A stretch of DNA of 64,000 nucleotides, from assembly GCA_019119575.1 (NCBI GenBank), contig DWWT01000058.1:22437-86436 (forward strand). Reading direction: 5' to 3'. Below are positions 25,978-34,012 of the stretch, one piece after another. The first letter of the stretch is position 1, and every line of letters begins with the position of its first letter. Position numbers and translations under genes: made by a program. The notes beneath the pieces were generated by a model. That model ran no database searches. It was not told where the DNA came from and saw nothing but the letters and a program-made list of their open reading frames with translations. The stretch comes from Candidatus Enterocloster excrementipullorum (GTDB lineage Bacteria; Bacillota; Clostridia; Lachnospirales; Lachnospiraceae).

Positions 25978-26862
25978 TTATGACTCTACCGTGGTGTTCG
26001 CAATCTTCTCGTAATACTTCACGATGCTGGAGTGGTCTTCCTTCTCATACCCATCTGCCTTCAGAGCCTGCATGATTTCCATCAGCTGTCCGGTTAACGG
26101 CACAGGTGAGCTGATGGCATGGGCCGCGTTCAGCGCGTTGTTCAGATCCTTAATATGAAGCTCAATGCGGAAGCCGGGCTTGAAGTTTCTGCCGAGCATC
26201 ATGGGAGCCTTTGCATCCATAACCGTGGAGCCGGCCAGGCCGCCCCGGATTGCCTGGTATACCAGTTCCGGATCCGTCCCCGCCTTTTTTGCGAAGGTAA
26301 GGGCCTCAGATACAGCAGCAATATTCACAGCAACCACGATCTGATTTGCCAGCTTGGCCACATTTCCGGATCCCAGCTCACCTACATATACAACAGAACC
26401 TGCCATCACCATAAGCATATCATAATACTTGTCAAAAAGCTCCTTTTTGCCGCCAACCATCACGGACAGAGTTCCGTCGATAGCCTTGGGCTCGCCGCCG
26501 GATACGGGAGCGTCCAGCATCTCAATTCCCATCTTCGCCAGCTCAGCGCCGATGGCCTTGCTCTCGGTTGGATCGATGGAACTCATATCGATGAGAACCG
26601 TGCCGGGCTTTGCGCCCTCGGCAACGCCGTTCTCACCCAAGACAGCGGCACGCACATGAGGAGAGTTGGGAACCATGGTGATCACAACCTCACACTGCTC
26701 CGCAACTTCCTTTCCGTTATTTGCGGCCACAGCGCCGCAGCCAACCACCTCGTTTACCGCATCCTTATTAAAATCAAAAACAACCAGCTCATAACCAGCT
26801 TTCAACAAGTTCTTGCTCATGGGCTTTCCCATAATACCTAATCCGATGAAACCTACTTTCAT
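25978..26862 (-). CDS. garR: Tartronate semialdehyde reductase-like 3-hydroxyacid dehydrogenase
   Basis: A 294-residue NAD(P)-dependent enzyme of the beta-hydroxyacid dehydrogenase family. The Rossmann motif FIGLGIMGKPMSKNLLKAG starts at residue 4; the substrate motif DAPVSGGEPKA is near 118; the catalytic lysine region GSGNVAKLANQIVV is near 165. These match 2-hydroxy-3-oxopropionate reductases such as GarR. The start at 26862 has AAGGATGG upstream; a 39-residue upstream extension lacks a ribosome site and looks unnatural. It is followed by a DapA-family gene, consistent with galactarate/glucarate-type catabolism. Confidence 0.85.
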   Translation of the reverse strand: MKVGFIGLGIMGKPMSKNLLKAGYELVVFDFNKDAVNEVVGCGAVAANNGKEVAEQCEVVITMVPNSPHVRAAVLGENGVAEGAKPGTVLIDMSSIDPTESKAIGAELAKMGIEMLDAPVSGGEPKAIDGTLSVMVGGKKELFDKYYDMLMVMAGSVVYVGELGSGNVAKLANQIVVAVNIAAVSEALTFAKKAGTDPELVYQAIRGGLAGSTVMDAKAPMMLGRNFKPGFRIELHIKDLNNALNAAHAISSPVPLTGQLMEIMQALKADGYEKEDHSSIVKYYEKIANTTVES

Positions 26863-26977
26863 TTCGTTACCATCCTTTCCGATTGTTTGTAATGATCTTT
26901 TTTCTTTCTCAGCCGTTCTCCGGCTTCTGCACCCATTATAGCCAGTCCCATCTCCTGTTTCAATTGGCGTTTGAGAC

Positions 26978-27016
26978 AAAAAAGAAGCTGTTTTTTATGA
27001 AAACAGCTTCTTTTTT
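26978..27016. terminator. Perfect 17-bp terminator after frlR
   Basis: AAAAAAGAAGCTGTTTT, a 5-base loop and AAAACAGCTTCTTTTTT form a perfect 17-bp stem. T runs end the stem on both strands. It closes the leftward frl operon and isolates the garR-like gene. Confidence 0.92.
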
Positions 27017-27068
27017 CATTCTTTTGTTTCATCATTTCAAATTCATTTCATCCCTTTGAAACAAGCAG

Positions 27069-27854
27069 CTACAGCTGGGCAATCAGCTTAAAGTCCTTCT
27101 GCCCCGGGTTTTTGATCTTCAGCCGGTTGCTTTTGTCCGTGGAGATAACATACGATGTATTCTCTCCCCGCAGAACGCTGATCGAGGCGTGTACCGGATC
27201 CCCGACCTCATCATAGACGATTTTAAACAGATCGAAAACAGGATCTCCGGGTTCACACTTAAGGAGTTCCTCCTCATCCTTCCGAATCTTGCGCACCTTG
27301 ATTGCTTTTTCGGCCGAAGCCATGCGTACGTGGTATTCGTCCCGCAAAATCCGATAGATAGAAAAATCCCCGGAAAAATGCCGGCGGATCCCCGGAAAAC
27401 GAACCGCGGATATATAGCAGGTGTCAAGCATAACCGGGACGCCGTCCGTACTCAGAATTCGCTTGACCACCACGGCCTTTCCCTTTGTTTTCATCCCCAG
27501 ATAACGGGCCATCTCCGTATCCGGATCCATCTCGTCTACCGATAAAAGCCGCTGGGCCGTCCCCTTCTCCAAATCGCCCATGATATCGTGAAAACCGCCG
27601 ATATCGTCCAAATGCCCCTGGATTTCCTGCCCCAGGACAAATGTCCCCTTTCCCTGCTTTTTCACAAGAACCCTTCTGTCGCAGAGCTCCTTCACCGCCC
27701 TGCGCACCGTAATCCGGCTGACCTTGTAGATCTCTTCCAGTTCCTTCTCCACAGGAAGCTTGTCCCCGGCCCGGTAAACATCAGCCTCAATGTCCGCCTG
27801 AATCGCTTCCATGAGCTGTTGATACAGCGGCTTCGCCGCGTTTTGTTCCAGCAT
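27069..27854 (-). CDS. frlR: GntR/HutC-family repressor of the fructoselysine operon
   Basis: A 261-residue regulator with an N-terminal winged helix (YQQLMEAIQADIEADVY, LPVEKELEEIYKVSRITVRR, ending GKGTFV near 73) and a C-terminal UTRA effector domain. The start at 27854 follows a GGGG-rich stretch and begins MLEQNAAKPLYQQ, the usual N-terminus; an ATG at 27875 lacks any ribosome site. It is the last gene after frlD. In Bacillus subtilis FrlR represses frlBONMD and responds to fructosamine-6-phosphates, so the same role is inferred. A 16-bp palindrome at the frlB promoter is a candidate operator. Confidence 0.85.
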   Translation of the reverse strand: MLEQNAAKPLYQQLMEAIQADIEADVYRAGDKLPVEKELEEIYKVSRITVRRAVKELCDRRVLVKKQGKGTFVLGQEIQGHLDDIGGFHDIMGDLEKGTAQRLLSVDEMDPDTEMARYLGMKTKGKAVVVKRILSTDGVPVMLDTCYISAVRFPGIRRHFSGDFSIYRILRDEYHVRMASAEKAIKVRKIRKDEEELLKCEPGDPVFDLFKIVYDEVGDPVHASISVLRGENTSYVISTDKSNRLKIKNPGQKDFKLIAQL

Positions 27855-27910
27855 AACCCCCGTCCCCAATCTCATATTTTATTTATTATACTGCGGAAGG
27901 GGCATCATTG

Positions 27911-28732
27911 TCAATTTTCGTTCATCGGATGCGGATGTCCAAATCCCCCTCTGACACCGCAGGAAAGAGCCGCCCGCTCTGCCGCGTAGTCCAGGGCTTC
28001 TCCCATTTTTCCCGTATCCTCATACCGCGTCAGGAAACCCGCGATAAAGCTGTCCCCGGCCCCCATGGTGTCTACCGCGTTCGCAGGCTTGATTCCCTGG
28101 CTGCAGAAGTCGCTTCCGTCATAAAACAGAGCCCCCTCTTTTCCCCGGGTCACTCCGGCAATCTTTGTCCCCAGCCCACAGGCCTGCTCCAAAAGGGCCC
28201 TGCAGTCCGCGAGCGTCAGATCCGCGCCGGAAAAAAAGGCGTAGGTCAGATGCGGACACACCCGTTTCAAATATTCCGGATCCCGCTTGTCGGAAAAGTC
28301 AAAGCTCACTTTGCAGGCCGCGGCCAGTGCCGGAAGCTCGTATTCAATGTTGGAATAGCAGCTTGTATGGCACACATCAAACTGTCTGATCAGCTCCACA
28401 TCCTCCGGCACAATGCGGAGGGCAAAGAGGTGCTGGCAGCTCTCCCTCGGCCCGGCTCCAAATACCCGGTCTCCGTCCTTTAAATATACCCTTGGCCTGG
28501 CTGACGGCGCATAGACCCGGCGGGAACGGGAAAACCCAACCCCTTCTTCTGCCAGACAGGCGCGGATCCACTGCGCGTTCTCATCATCCCCGAAAATCCC
28601 GATGTATTCGACCTGCTCCGCTCCGTTTTTTCTGCAGTTTACTGCCACATTCACCGCATTTCCCCCAGGGAAATATACCCCCTCATCCATATAGCAGTCC
28701 GTCACATTGTCTCCCACAGCAATCAGCTTCAT
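27911..28732 (-). CDS. frlD: Fructoselysine 6-kinase (PfkB family)
   Basis: A 273-residue ribokinase-type enzyme. It has a PGGNAVNVAVNCRKNGA motif near residue 22 and the catalytic DTMGAGDSFIAGFLTRYE motif near 222, with the proton-acceptor Asp in GAGD. Next to frlB and frlMNO it would phosphorylate fructoselysine (the Amadori product of glucose and lysine) at C6 in the cytoplasm. AAGGAGG lies 11 bases before the ATG. An assignment to another sugar kinase is possible from sequence alone; the operon decides. Confidence 0.9.
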   Translation of the reverse strand: MKLIAVGDNVTDCYMDEGVYFPGGNAVNVAVNCRKNGAEQVEYIGIFGDDENAQWIRACLAEEGVGFSRSRRVYAPSARPRVYLKDGDRVFGAGPRESCQHLFALRIVPEDVELIRQFDVCHTSCYSNIEYELPALAAACKVSFDFSDKRDPEYLKRVCPHLTYAFFSGADLTLADCRALLEQACGLGTKIAGVTRGKEGALFYDGSDFCSQGIKPANAVDTMGAGDSFIAGFLTRYEDTGKMGEALDYAAERAALSCGVRGGFGHPHPMNEN

Positions 28733-28762
28733 ACCGCATTCCGCCTCCTTAATTTACAAATT

Positions 28763-29608
28763 TTATCCTTTCACGCTTCCCGCTGTGATGCCCCGGATAA
28801 AGCTCTTCTGCATCACGATAAACAGCACGATAATGGGAAGGCACGCAATCACCATTCCCGCCATAACAACGCCCCAGTTGGTCATCAGTCCATCCGAGAA
28901 CACCATAAGACCCACAGGAATCGTCTGCCGCTCCGAAGAGTCGATGAACATGGTAGCAAAAATAAATTCGTTCCACGCATAATAAGCGGTCATGATAACC
29001 ACCGTAGACACGATCGGTTTTGACAGGGGCAGATAAATTTTCCGGTAAATCTGAAATAAACTGGCCCCGTCAATGAGGGCGGACTCCTCCAAATCCCCCG
29101 GAATTCCGATAAAGAAGGACCGAATCAGCATCACTGACACAGGAATTCGGAACGCGATATACGGAACAATCAGAGCCGCATACGTGTCCTTAATCCCCAT
29201 GCTCTTTAAAAGCATATAAAGGGGCAGCAGGCAGACCTGAGGCGAGAGAAGCAGACCGCCCATGATAGCCAAAAAGCACACGGAAGCCAGCCTGTTTTTC
29301 ATCTGGCAGATGCCGAAGGCCGCAAAGGTAGTCAGAAACACAACCCCGGCAATCGTCCCGGCGCTCACGATCAGGGAATTGACAAAATAGTTGGAAATTC
29401 CCCGATCCCAGGCCGTCTTATAATTTTCAAAAAGCCATTCCTTCGGAAGCCCCCATACATCCTTGAAAATTCCATTGTAGTCCTTAAAGGAGGACATGAC
29501 AATCCAAAACATGGGATAGATGATAAGGATGGCCAGAATAATAAGGATGGCCAGCCAGATCATTTCCCCGATCCCCATCCGGTTTCTCCTGGATTTGCTC
29601 TTTGCCAT
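28763..29608 (-). CDS. frlM: Amadori-compound ABC transporter permease (MalG type)
   Basis: A 281-residue inner membrane permease with six helices. The EAA loop that docks the ATPase is present (LEESALIDGASLFQIYRKIYLP split over residues 185-207). The N-terminus is short and basic and the C-terminus ends RGITAGSVKG, typical of MalG-type permeases. It pairs with the permease gene immediately upstream, sharing one base (TAATG). No ATPase gene is present in the operon; a shared MsmX-like ATPase elsewhere is expected. Confidence 0.9.
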   Translation of the reverse strand: MAKSKSRRNRMGIGEMIWLAILIILAILIIYPMFWIVMSSFKDYNGIFKDVWGLPKEWLFENYKTAWDRGISNYFVNSLIVSAGTIAGVVFLTTFAAFGICQMKNRLASVCFLAIMGGLLLSPQVCLLPLYMLLKSMGIKDTYAALIVPYIAFRIPVSVMLIRSFFIGIPGDLEESALIDGASLFQIYRKIYLPLSKPIVSTVVIMTAYYAWNEFIFATMFIDSSERQTIPVGLMVFSDGLMTNWGVVMAGMVIACLPIIVLFIVMQKSFIRGITAGSVKG

Positions 29609-30492
29609 TACGCCTCATCCCCCTTTCCGCCGATTGTCAGGAACTGAATGCTCGACAGTACCGCAGTGATCACAAAAATCAGCATGGCAATGGTGGAGGC
29701 ATAGCCCATGTCGTTTTTCACCACGCCGGTCTGATACATGTGAAGGGCCAGCGTCATGGTGGACGTGCCGGGCCCGCCGCTGGTGAGAATATAGGGCTCG
29801 TTAAATACGGTAAACGCGCCCACCACTGTGATCACCATGGTCACAAAGAACATCTGCTTTACCTGCGGAACCGTGATGCTCAAAAACTGCCGCACCTTTC
29901 CCGCGCCGTCCATCTCCGCCGCCTCATAGAGATCCCTGGGGATCTTCTGAATGGCCACGATAAACAGCATGGCGACATAGCCTGTGCTCTGCCACTGGGA
30001 CACAGCGATCACTGCGTACATAGCGACCGAGCTTTTGCCCAGCCATATATTGGTGAGGTCCTCCAGGCCGATGAGCTCAAGAAAGCTGTTCAAAAGGCCC
30101 ATCTGCGGATTATAAATGAATTCAAACAGCAGGCACACGACGGTCATGGACAGCAGGGTGGGAATGAAATAAGTGGTCCGAAAAAATGGTGAGACCTTCT
30201 GAAACACCCGGTCCTCCAGCACAGCGGCCAGAACCAGGCCAAAGCCCACCTGTATGATGACGGAAATAACCGCATACAGGATATTGTTTTTCAGACAGGT
30301 GAGAATAATCGGATCAGAGAAGAGCTTGCGGAAGTTGGCAAAACCCACAAACTCCTTTGTAACCGCCGACAGAGTAAAGGACTGAAAACTGTATGTCACA
30401 TTCATGACCAGAGGATAATATACAAAAAGCCCTAATACGATAAGACACGGCAGAACATAGAAAAATGCTGTTCGGTTTCTCTTTTTACTCAT
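29608..30492 (-). CDS. frlN: Amadori-compound ABC transporter permease (MalF type)
   Basis: A 294-residue permease with six helices. Start at 30492 (MSKKRNRTAFFYV), with GGAGG upstream; the open frame extends 37 residues further into an intercistronic hairpin and is not credible. The EAA motif DLYEAAEMDGAGKVRQF lies near residue 200, and the typical TSGGPGTSTMTLALHMYQ follows. It forms the membrane channel with FrlM. Confidence 0.9.
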   Translation of the reverse strand: MSKKRNRTAFFYVLPCLIVLGLFVYYPLVMNVTYSFQSFTLSAVTKEFVGFANFRKLFSDPIILTCLKNNILYAVISVIIQVGFGLVLAAVLEDRVFQKVSPFFRTTYFIPTLLSMTVVCLLFEFIYNPQMGLLNSFLELIGLEDLTNIWLGKSSVAMYAVIAVSQWQSTGYVAMLFIVAIQKIPRDLYEAAEMDGAGKVRQFLSITVPQVKQMFFVTMVITVVGAFTVFNEPYILTSGGPGTSTMTLALHMYQTGVVKNDMGYASTIAMLIFVITAVLSSIQFLTIGGKGDEA

Positions 30493-30516
30493 GGGAAATC
30501 CTCCGTTTAAGAGATA

Positions 30517-30541
30517 CAGGCGGTCAAAAATTGACCGCCTG
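30517..30541. other. Intercistronic hairpin between frlO and frlN
   Basis: CAGGCGGTCAA (30517-30527), a 3-base loop and TTGACCGCCTG (30531-30541) form a perfect 11-bp stem immediately after frlO. Such hairpins commonly protect the binding-protein part of an mRNA so that it exceeds the permease part; that role is inferred. Confidence 0.8.
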
Positions 30542-30559
30542 CGGACTGAATCATATTGC

Positions 30560-31900
30560 TCAAGACTGTTTTGCCCGCAGATCTGCTGCGGCAGCCTGCA
30601 CATCTGCTATGGCCTGCTCAGGAGTCATATCCCCGGCAGCTACTGCGGACGCGCCCTGGCCGAATACCGTATAGATGGATGCGTCGCAGGCATTGTCAAA
30701 CCAGGGAGCCATCTGACTTGCACTGTCGATGGTCTCCAGGGCCTCAATCTGGGCCGGCAGAGCATTTTCCTCGGTGAGGGCACCGTTTACGCAGGTGAGA
30801 TCGCCGCCCTCTGTGGTGAGCTGCACAGCGCCGCCTTCGGGACTTACCAGCCATTTAAGGAACTTGATGCACTCTTCGGGATGTTCCGCCTTGTTGGAAA
30901 CCATAAAGCCCTCAGGCGCACCGGTCAGAGCATTCGGGTCTCCCTTGCCCTCGGAGAAGGCGGGGAAGTTAAAGAACCCATAGTCAAAATTCACGGTGTC
31001 CGTCATCAGGGAGATCTCCGCGAACTGGAGATACATGATCGGAGCTTCCTCTGTGGCAAAATATGTATTTCTCGCCGTCTCATGGTCGATGGCCGTGGCC
31101 ACCTCGCCCATATAGGAGGTGAGCTGCTTCCATTTGTTCAGAACCTCCACGTAGGCAGGATCCGTAAATTCGCCGGTGGCCGGGTCATAGTCCTTTGCCA
31201 GAACCTCCGGATCCACCATACGCTGGTTCATGGTTCCCAGATAATGGAGAATCGCCCACTGATCTTTTAAGCCTTCAGTGATCGGCGTCTCATAGCCGGC
31301 CGCCTTAAGCTTGTCCAGCACATCGATAAATTCGTCCCAGGTGGTGGGAACCTCCAGATTATTCTCCTCGAAAATCCTCTTATTGTAGAAAAATGCTTTT
31401 CCGTCCTGAGACCACGGAATCGCCATCACTTTTCCGTCAAAGGTGAAGGGGCCCTTGCTGACCTCTGCGATGGTGTCCCCCCACTCCGGATCTTCCTCGT
31501 ATATGGAAGTCAGATCCATCACATTTCCGGAATCAATCATCTCCTTGGCAAAGCTTCCGGACCAGGATGAGAAAATATCCGGAACCTCATCTGTGGCCAC
31601 GATCATACGGATTTTTTCCTTGTACTGATCGTTGAGGATGCAGTCCATGTTGATCTTTACATTCGGGTTTTCCTCTTCATACCGCGCAACCAGCTCCTTG
31701 AACATGGTGTTCTTGGGATCATTCGGCCAGCGGTGGAAGAAATTGATCTCAATGGTGTCTCCCTCTGCCGATGCCTCGCCGGATGCTGCGTTTTCCCCTG
31801 CAGACGCCGTACTGTCCGAGCTGCTGCTCCCGCAGGCCGACAGGGAAAGGGCCATTGCAAAAGCGGCTGCAAGCGCTGCTGCCTTCTTGATTTTTCTCAT
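30560..31900 (-). CDS. frlO: Amadori-compound ABC transporter substrate-binding lipoprotein
   Basis: A 446-residue family 1 solute-binding lipoprotein. Start at 31900 with CAGGAGGAG upstream. The signal peptide ends in the lipobox LSAC with the lipidated Cys near residue 23, followed by a Ser/Gly/Ala linker. It captures substrate outside the membrane and delivers it to FrlN/FrlM. Position between frlB and frlN matches B. subtilis frlO. The name rests on operon order; the binding specificity is not visible. Confidence 0.88.
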   Translation of the reverse strand: MRKIKKAAALAAAFAMALSLSACGSSSSDSTASAGENAASGEASAEGDTIEINFFHRWPNDPKNTMFKELVARYEEENPNVKINMDCILNDQYKEKIRMIVATDEVPDIFSSWSGSFAKEMIDSGNVMDLTSIYEEDPEWGDTIAEVSKGPFTFDGKVMAIPWSQDGKAFFYNKRIFEENNLEVPTTWDEFIDVLDKLKAAGYETPITEGLKDQWAILHYLGTMNQRMVDPEVLAKDYDPATGEFTDPAYVEVLNKWKQLTSYMGEVATAIDHETARNTYFATEEAPIMYLQFAEISLMTDTVNFDYGFFNFPAFSEGKGDPNALTGAPEGFMVSNKAEHPEECIKFLKWLVSPEGGAVQLTTEGGDLTCVNGALTEENALPAQIEALETIDSASQMAPWFDNACDASIYTVFGQGASAVAAGDMTPEQAIADVQAAAADLRAKQS

Positions 31901-31950
31901 ATTCTCCTCCTGAACAGTTGCAGTTTCTATGAATTTTACGGGACAATTGT

Positions 31951-32925
31951 TTAATATTCCATCTTCCACATATAGCGGCGCACGCCCAGGTCATGGCCTC
32001 TCTCGTAAGCAATGGCGTCAGCCATGGAGCGGAGCACAGCGCCCACCAGCAGCGGTGCATAATATTCACGCACGGACTCGTCAATGCCGCACCAGTCAAA
32101 ATCAGCTGCATCGATCAGCGCAATGCGGTCAGAGAACTTCTTGCAGAAGTTGTAGGCTCTCTCATCCAGATACCGGGTGGAACCCACGCCCTTCACGATG
32201 ATGAAAGGAACATCATAGTCTGTCACCTCAAAGGGGCCGTGGAAATACTCGCCGGAGTGGATGCAGCTGGAATGGATCCACTGCATTTCCATCATCAGGC
32301 AGATTGCATAGGAATAGCACTCGCCGTAGCAGGCGCCGCTTCCCATGGTGTAGAGAAGGGGCTCTCTCTTGTAGCTCTTGCCCCACTCCTTGGCAAAGTC
32401 CGCATACTGGGCCTTCACCTTCTCCGTAGCCTCCTTTAAATGATCCAGGGCAGCCAGTCCTTTATCATACTTGGCGTTGGGGCTCACCACATTCAGGATC
32501 CGGAAAAGCAGGGAATACAGAACGCCCTTGTTCAGATCCGTGGTATCTGCCTCCTTGCCCCAATCATAGAAAATGGGGTACTCAGCCGCCTGCCACAGGG
32601 GAGAATCCACCAGATGGGAAAGGGCGATGGTCAAAGCGCCTTTTTCTCTCGCCATCTGTGCGGCCTTTACTGTCTCCGGGGTGTTGCCTGAATGGGAGCA
32701 GGTGATCACAACCGAATTCTCATTCAGAGCCTTGGGCTCCATATGTACAAACTCATTGGATGTATAAATGCTTGCGGGAATCTCGATCTCCCGGTCAAAC
32801 ATAAACTGAGCCGGCATCATAAATGCCTGGGAACCTCCGCAGGCTACGAAATAAAAATGATTCACCTTTTTCCCCTCTACGGCCTTCACAGCCGCGTCAA
32901 TCTGCGCAATAATCTCACTCTTCAT
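31951..32925 (-). CDS. frlB: Fructoselysine-6-phosphate deglycase
   Basis: A 324-residue SIS-domain enzyme that splits fructoselysine 6-phosphate into glucose 6-phosphate and lysine. The SIS motif VITCSHSGNTPETVKAA is near residue 75. A second SIS half contains SGEYFHGPFEVTDYDVPFI near 215, and the protein ends RRYMWKMEY, as in FrlB proteins. It is the first gene of the operon, with AGGAGG 11 bases before the ATG. The gene order B-O-N-M-D equals that of B. subtilis, which makes the assignment firm. Confidence 0.93.
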   Translation of the reverse strand: MKSEIIAQIDAAVKAVEGKKVNHFYFVACGGSQAFMMPAQFMFDREIEIPASIYTSNEFVHMEPKALNENSVVITCSHSGNTPETVKAAQMAREKGALTIALSHLVDSPLWQAAEYPIFYDWGKEADTTDLNKGVLYSLLFRILNVVSPNAKYDKGLAALDHLKEATEKVKAQYADFAKEWGKSYKREPLLYTMGSGACYGECYSYAICLMMEMQWIHSSCIHSGEYFHGPFEVTDYDVPFIIVKGVGSTRYLDERAYNFCKKFSDRIALIDAADFDWCGIDESVREYYAPLLVGAVLRSMADAIAYERGHDLGVRRYMWKMEY

Positions 32926-32985
32926 GACAGCTTCATCCTCCTATTGGGCTTTTTTAATTAAATAAAAGTGATTTTTTAGTATCGT

Positions 32986-33040
32986 TATATAACGTTATAT
33001 ATCATAATATTTTTATACATCAAAATACACAGGATGTCAA
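32986..33040 (-). promoter_or_regulatory. frlB promoter with 16-bp palindromic operator candidate
   Basis: On the minus strand TTGACA (plus 33035-33040), a 17-bp spacer and TATAAA (plus 33012-33017) form a near-consensus promoter. The perfect palindrome TATATAACGTTATATA (32986-33001) covers the predicted start point, so a bound repressor would block initiation. FrlR is the obvious candidate. Confidence 0.8.
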
Positions 33041-33115
33041 TAGTTTTTTATATTTTTTTAGCAGAAATGCCCGATATGCTTCTGATGGTATTCCATCCAA
33101 AAATTCCCCTTTCGC

Positions 33116-33165
33116 AAAAAAAAACAGAGACCTTCAAGAAATTCTCTTTCTCAAAGATCTCTGTT
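33116..33165 (-). terminator. Terminator after rpmF
   Basis: AACAGAGA (33123-33130) and TCTCTGTT (33158-33165) form a stem with a 27-base loop. On the minus strand it is followed by nine T. It ends the DUF177-rpmF transcript. Confidence 0.8.
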
Positions 33166-33199
33166 ATTTCCGCATATAATGTATCCCTGACGCAGGCCA

Positions 33200-33382
33200 T
33201 CAGTCCTCTACTGCTACGATCTCGCGCTTGTTGTAGCTTCCGCAGGCCTTGCAGACCCGATGAGGCATCATCAGCGCGCCGCACTTGCTGCACTTTACCA
33301 GGTTGGAAGCGCTCATCTTCCAATTGGCTCTGCGGCTGTCTCTTCTCGCTTTTGAAGATTTATTCTTAGGGCAGATAGACAT
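33200..33382 (-). CDS. rpmF: 50S ribosomal protein L32
   Basis: A 60-residue basic ribosomal protein with the typical start MSICPKNKSSKARRD and a zinc-ribbon CSKCG...CKACG near residues 31-47. All four cysteines are present, so this is the zinc-binding form. It lies 3 bp after the DUF177 gene, the usual arrangement in Bacillota, and is followed by a terminator. The fatty-acid genes (plsX, fab) often found after rpmF are absent. Confidence 0.98.
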   Translation of the reverse strand: MSICPKNKSSKARRDSRRANWKMSASNLVKCSKCGALMMPHRVCKACGSYNKREIVAVED

Positions 33383-33385
33383 GGT

Positions 33386-33910
33386 TCACACCTCCTTCAT
33401 CTGTTTGAAAATATCCTGGATAACTGACATCCTCGGATCAAGGGCAGTTTCCTTTCCGCCCTCCTCCGAGTTCGGATTCGTGCCATCTCTATCAGAAATC
33501 CCTGCGCAGTCTTCCCTGCAGAGGACTCTTATAGGCATGTTCAGGATCAATTCACTGCCGACCAGCCGGTCCACATCCAGATTGTAACCGTCAATATAAA
33601 GCTGTTCGTCCAACTCTTCCCGTCGCTCCCGCTCCGTCTTTTTCATGTCCATCTCCAGATCGATCTCCAGATCAAAGGGAACCTTCACCGGTTCCAGACA
33701 CCGGGCGCAGGGGATCACCAGGCTGAGCACTGCCCTGCCTTGCAGAGACAGAACCTTCTTTCCTTTATTGGCAATCTCCAGGACAACCGGCTCCTTGTCC
33801 GCCACCTGGTATACGCCGGATGGGGTTTCAAAGCGCTCCATGTCCAGGGGAACTTCGTACGTCTTGGACTTTCCCTCAACGGAAAACAGCTCCGACAAAT
33901 TAATCAGCAT
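33386..33910 (-). CDS. DUF177 (YceD-like) protein
   Basis: A 174-residue protein of the YceD/DUF177 family, linked to ribosomal large-subunit assembly in bacteria and nearly always encoded before rpmF. Start at 33910 (MLINLSELFSVEGK) with GAGGAG upstream; a longer frame from 33934 starts inside the promoter palindrome. Two CxxC-type cysteines (IPCARCLEPV near 70 and CREDCAG near 140) are typical. Expressed from a consensus promoter. Confidence 0.92.
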   Translation of the reverse strand: MLINLSELFSVEGKSKTYEVPLDMERFETPSGVYQVADKEPVVLEIANKGKKVLSLQGRAVLSLVIPCARCLEPVKVPFDLEIDLEMDMKKTERERREELDEQLYIDGYNLDVDRLVGSELILNMPIRVLCREDCAGISDRDGTNPNSEEGGKETALDPRMSVIQDIFKQMKEV

Positions 33911-33928
33911 ATCGCGATACTCCTCGAT

Positions 33929-33970
33929 ATGCACCTATGCTATTATACATAGGTGCATTGGGTTTGTCAA
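33929..33970 (-). promoter_or_regulatory. Consensus promoter of DUF177-rpmF inside a perfect inverted repeat
   Basis: On the minus strand TTGACA (plus 33965-33970), a 17-bp spacer and TATAAT (plus 33942-33947) match consensus at all 12 positions. The inverted repeat ATGCACCTATG (33929-33939) and CATAGGTGCAT (33948-33958) is perfect over 11 bp, with the -10 box in its 8-base centre. Because the start point lies inside the repeat, the transcript carries only one arm, so a DNA operator is more likely than an RNA hairpin. Confidence 0.9.
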
Positions 33971-34012
33971 TACAATTTTTACCGGCGCACAGCCGTGCAC
34001 AGATATAGGCTC

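Noticed and set aside
26862..26979. N-terminal extension of the garR-like protein
   Set aside because: The 39 extra residues lack a ribosome site; the Rossmann motif starts four residues after the ATG at 26862, which has AAGGATGG upstream.
19340..33000. Integrated mobile element in the carbohydrate region
   Set aside because: No integrase, transposase, attachment repeats or composition break; disrupted genes are explained by deletions.
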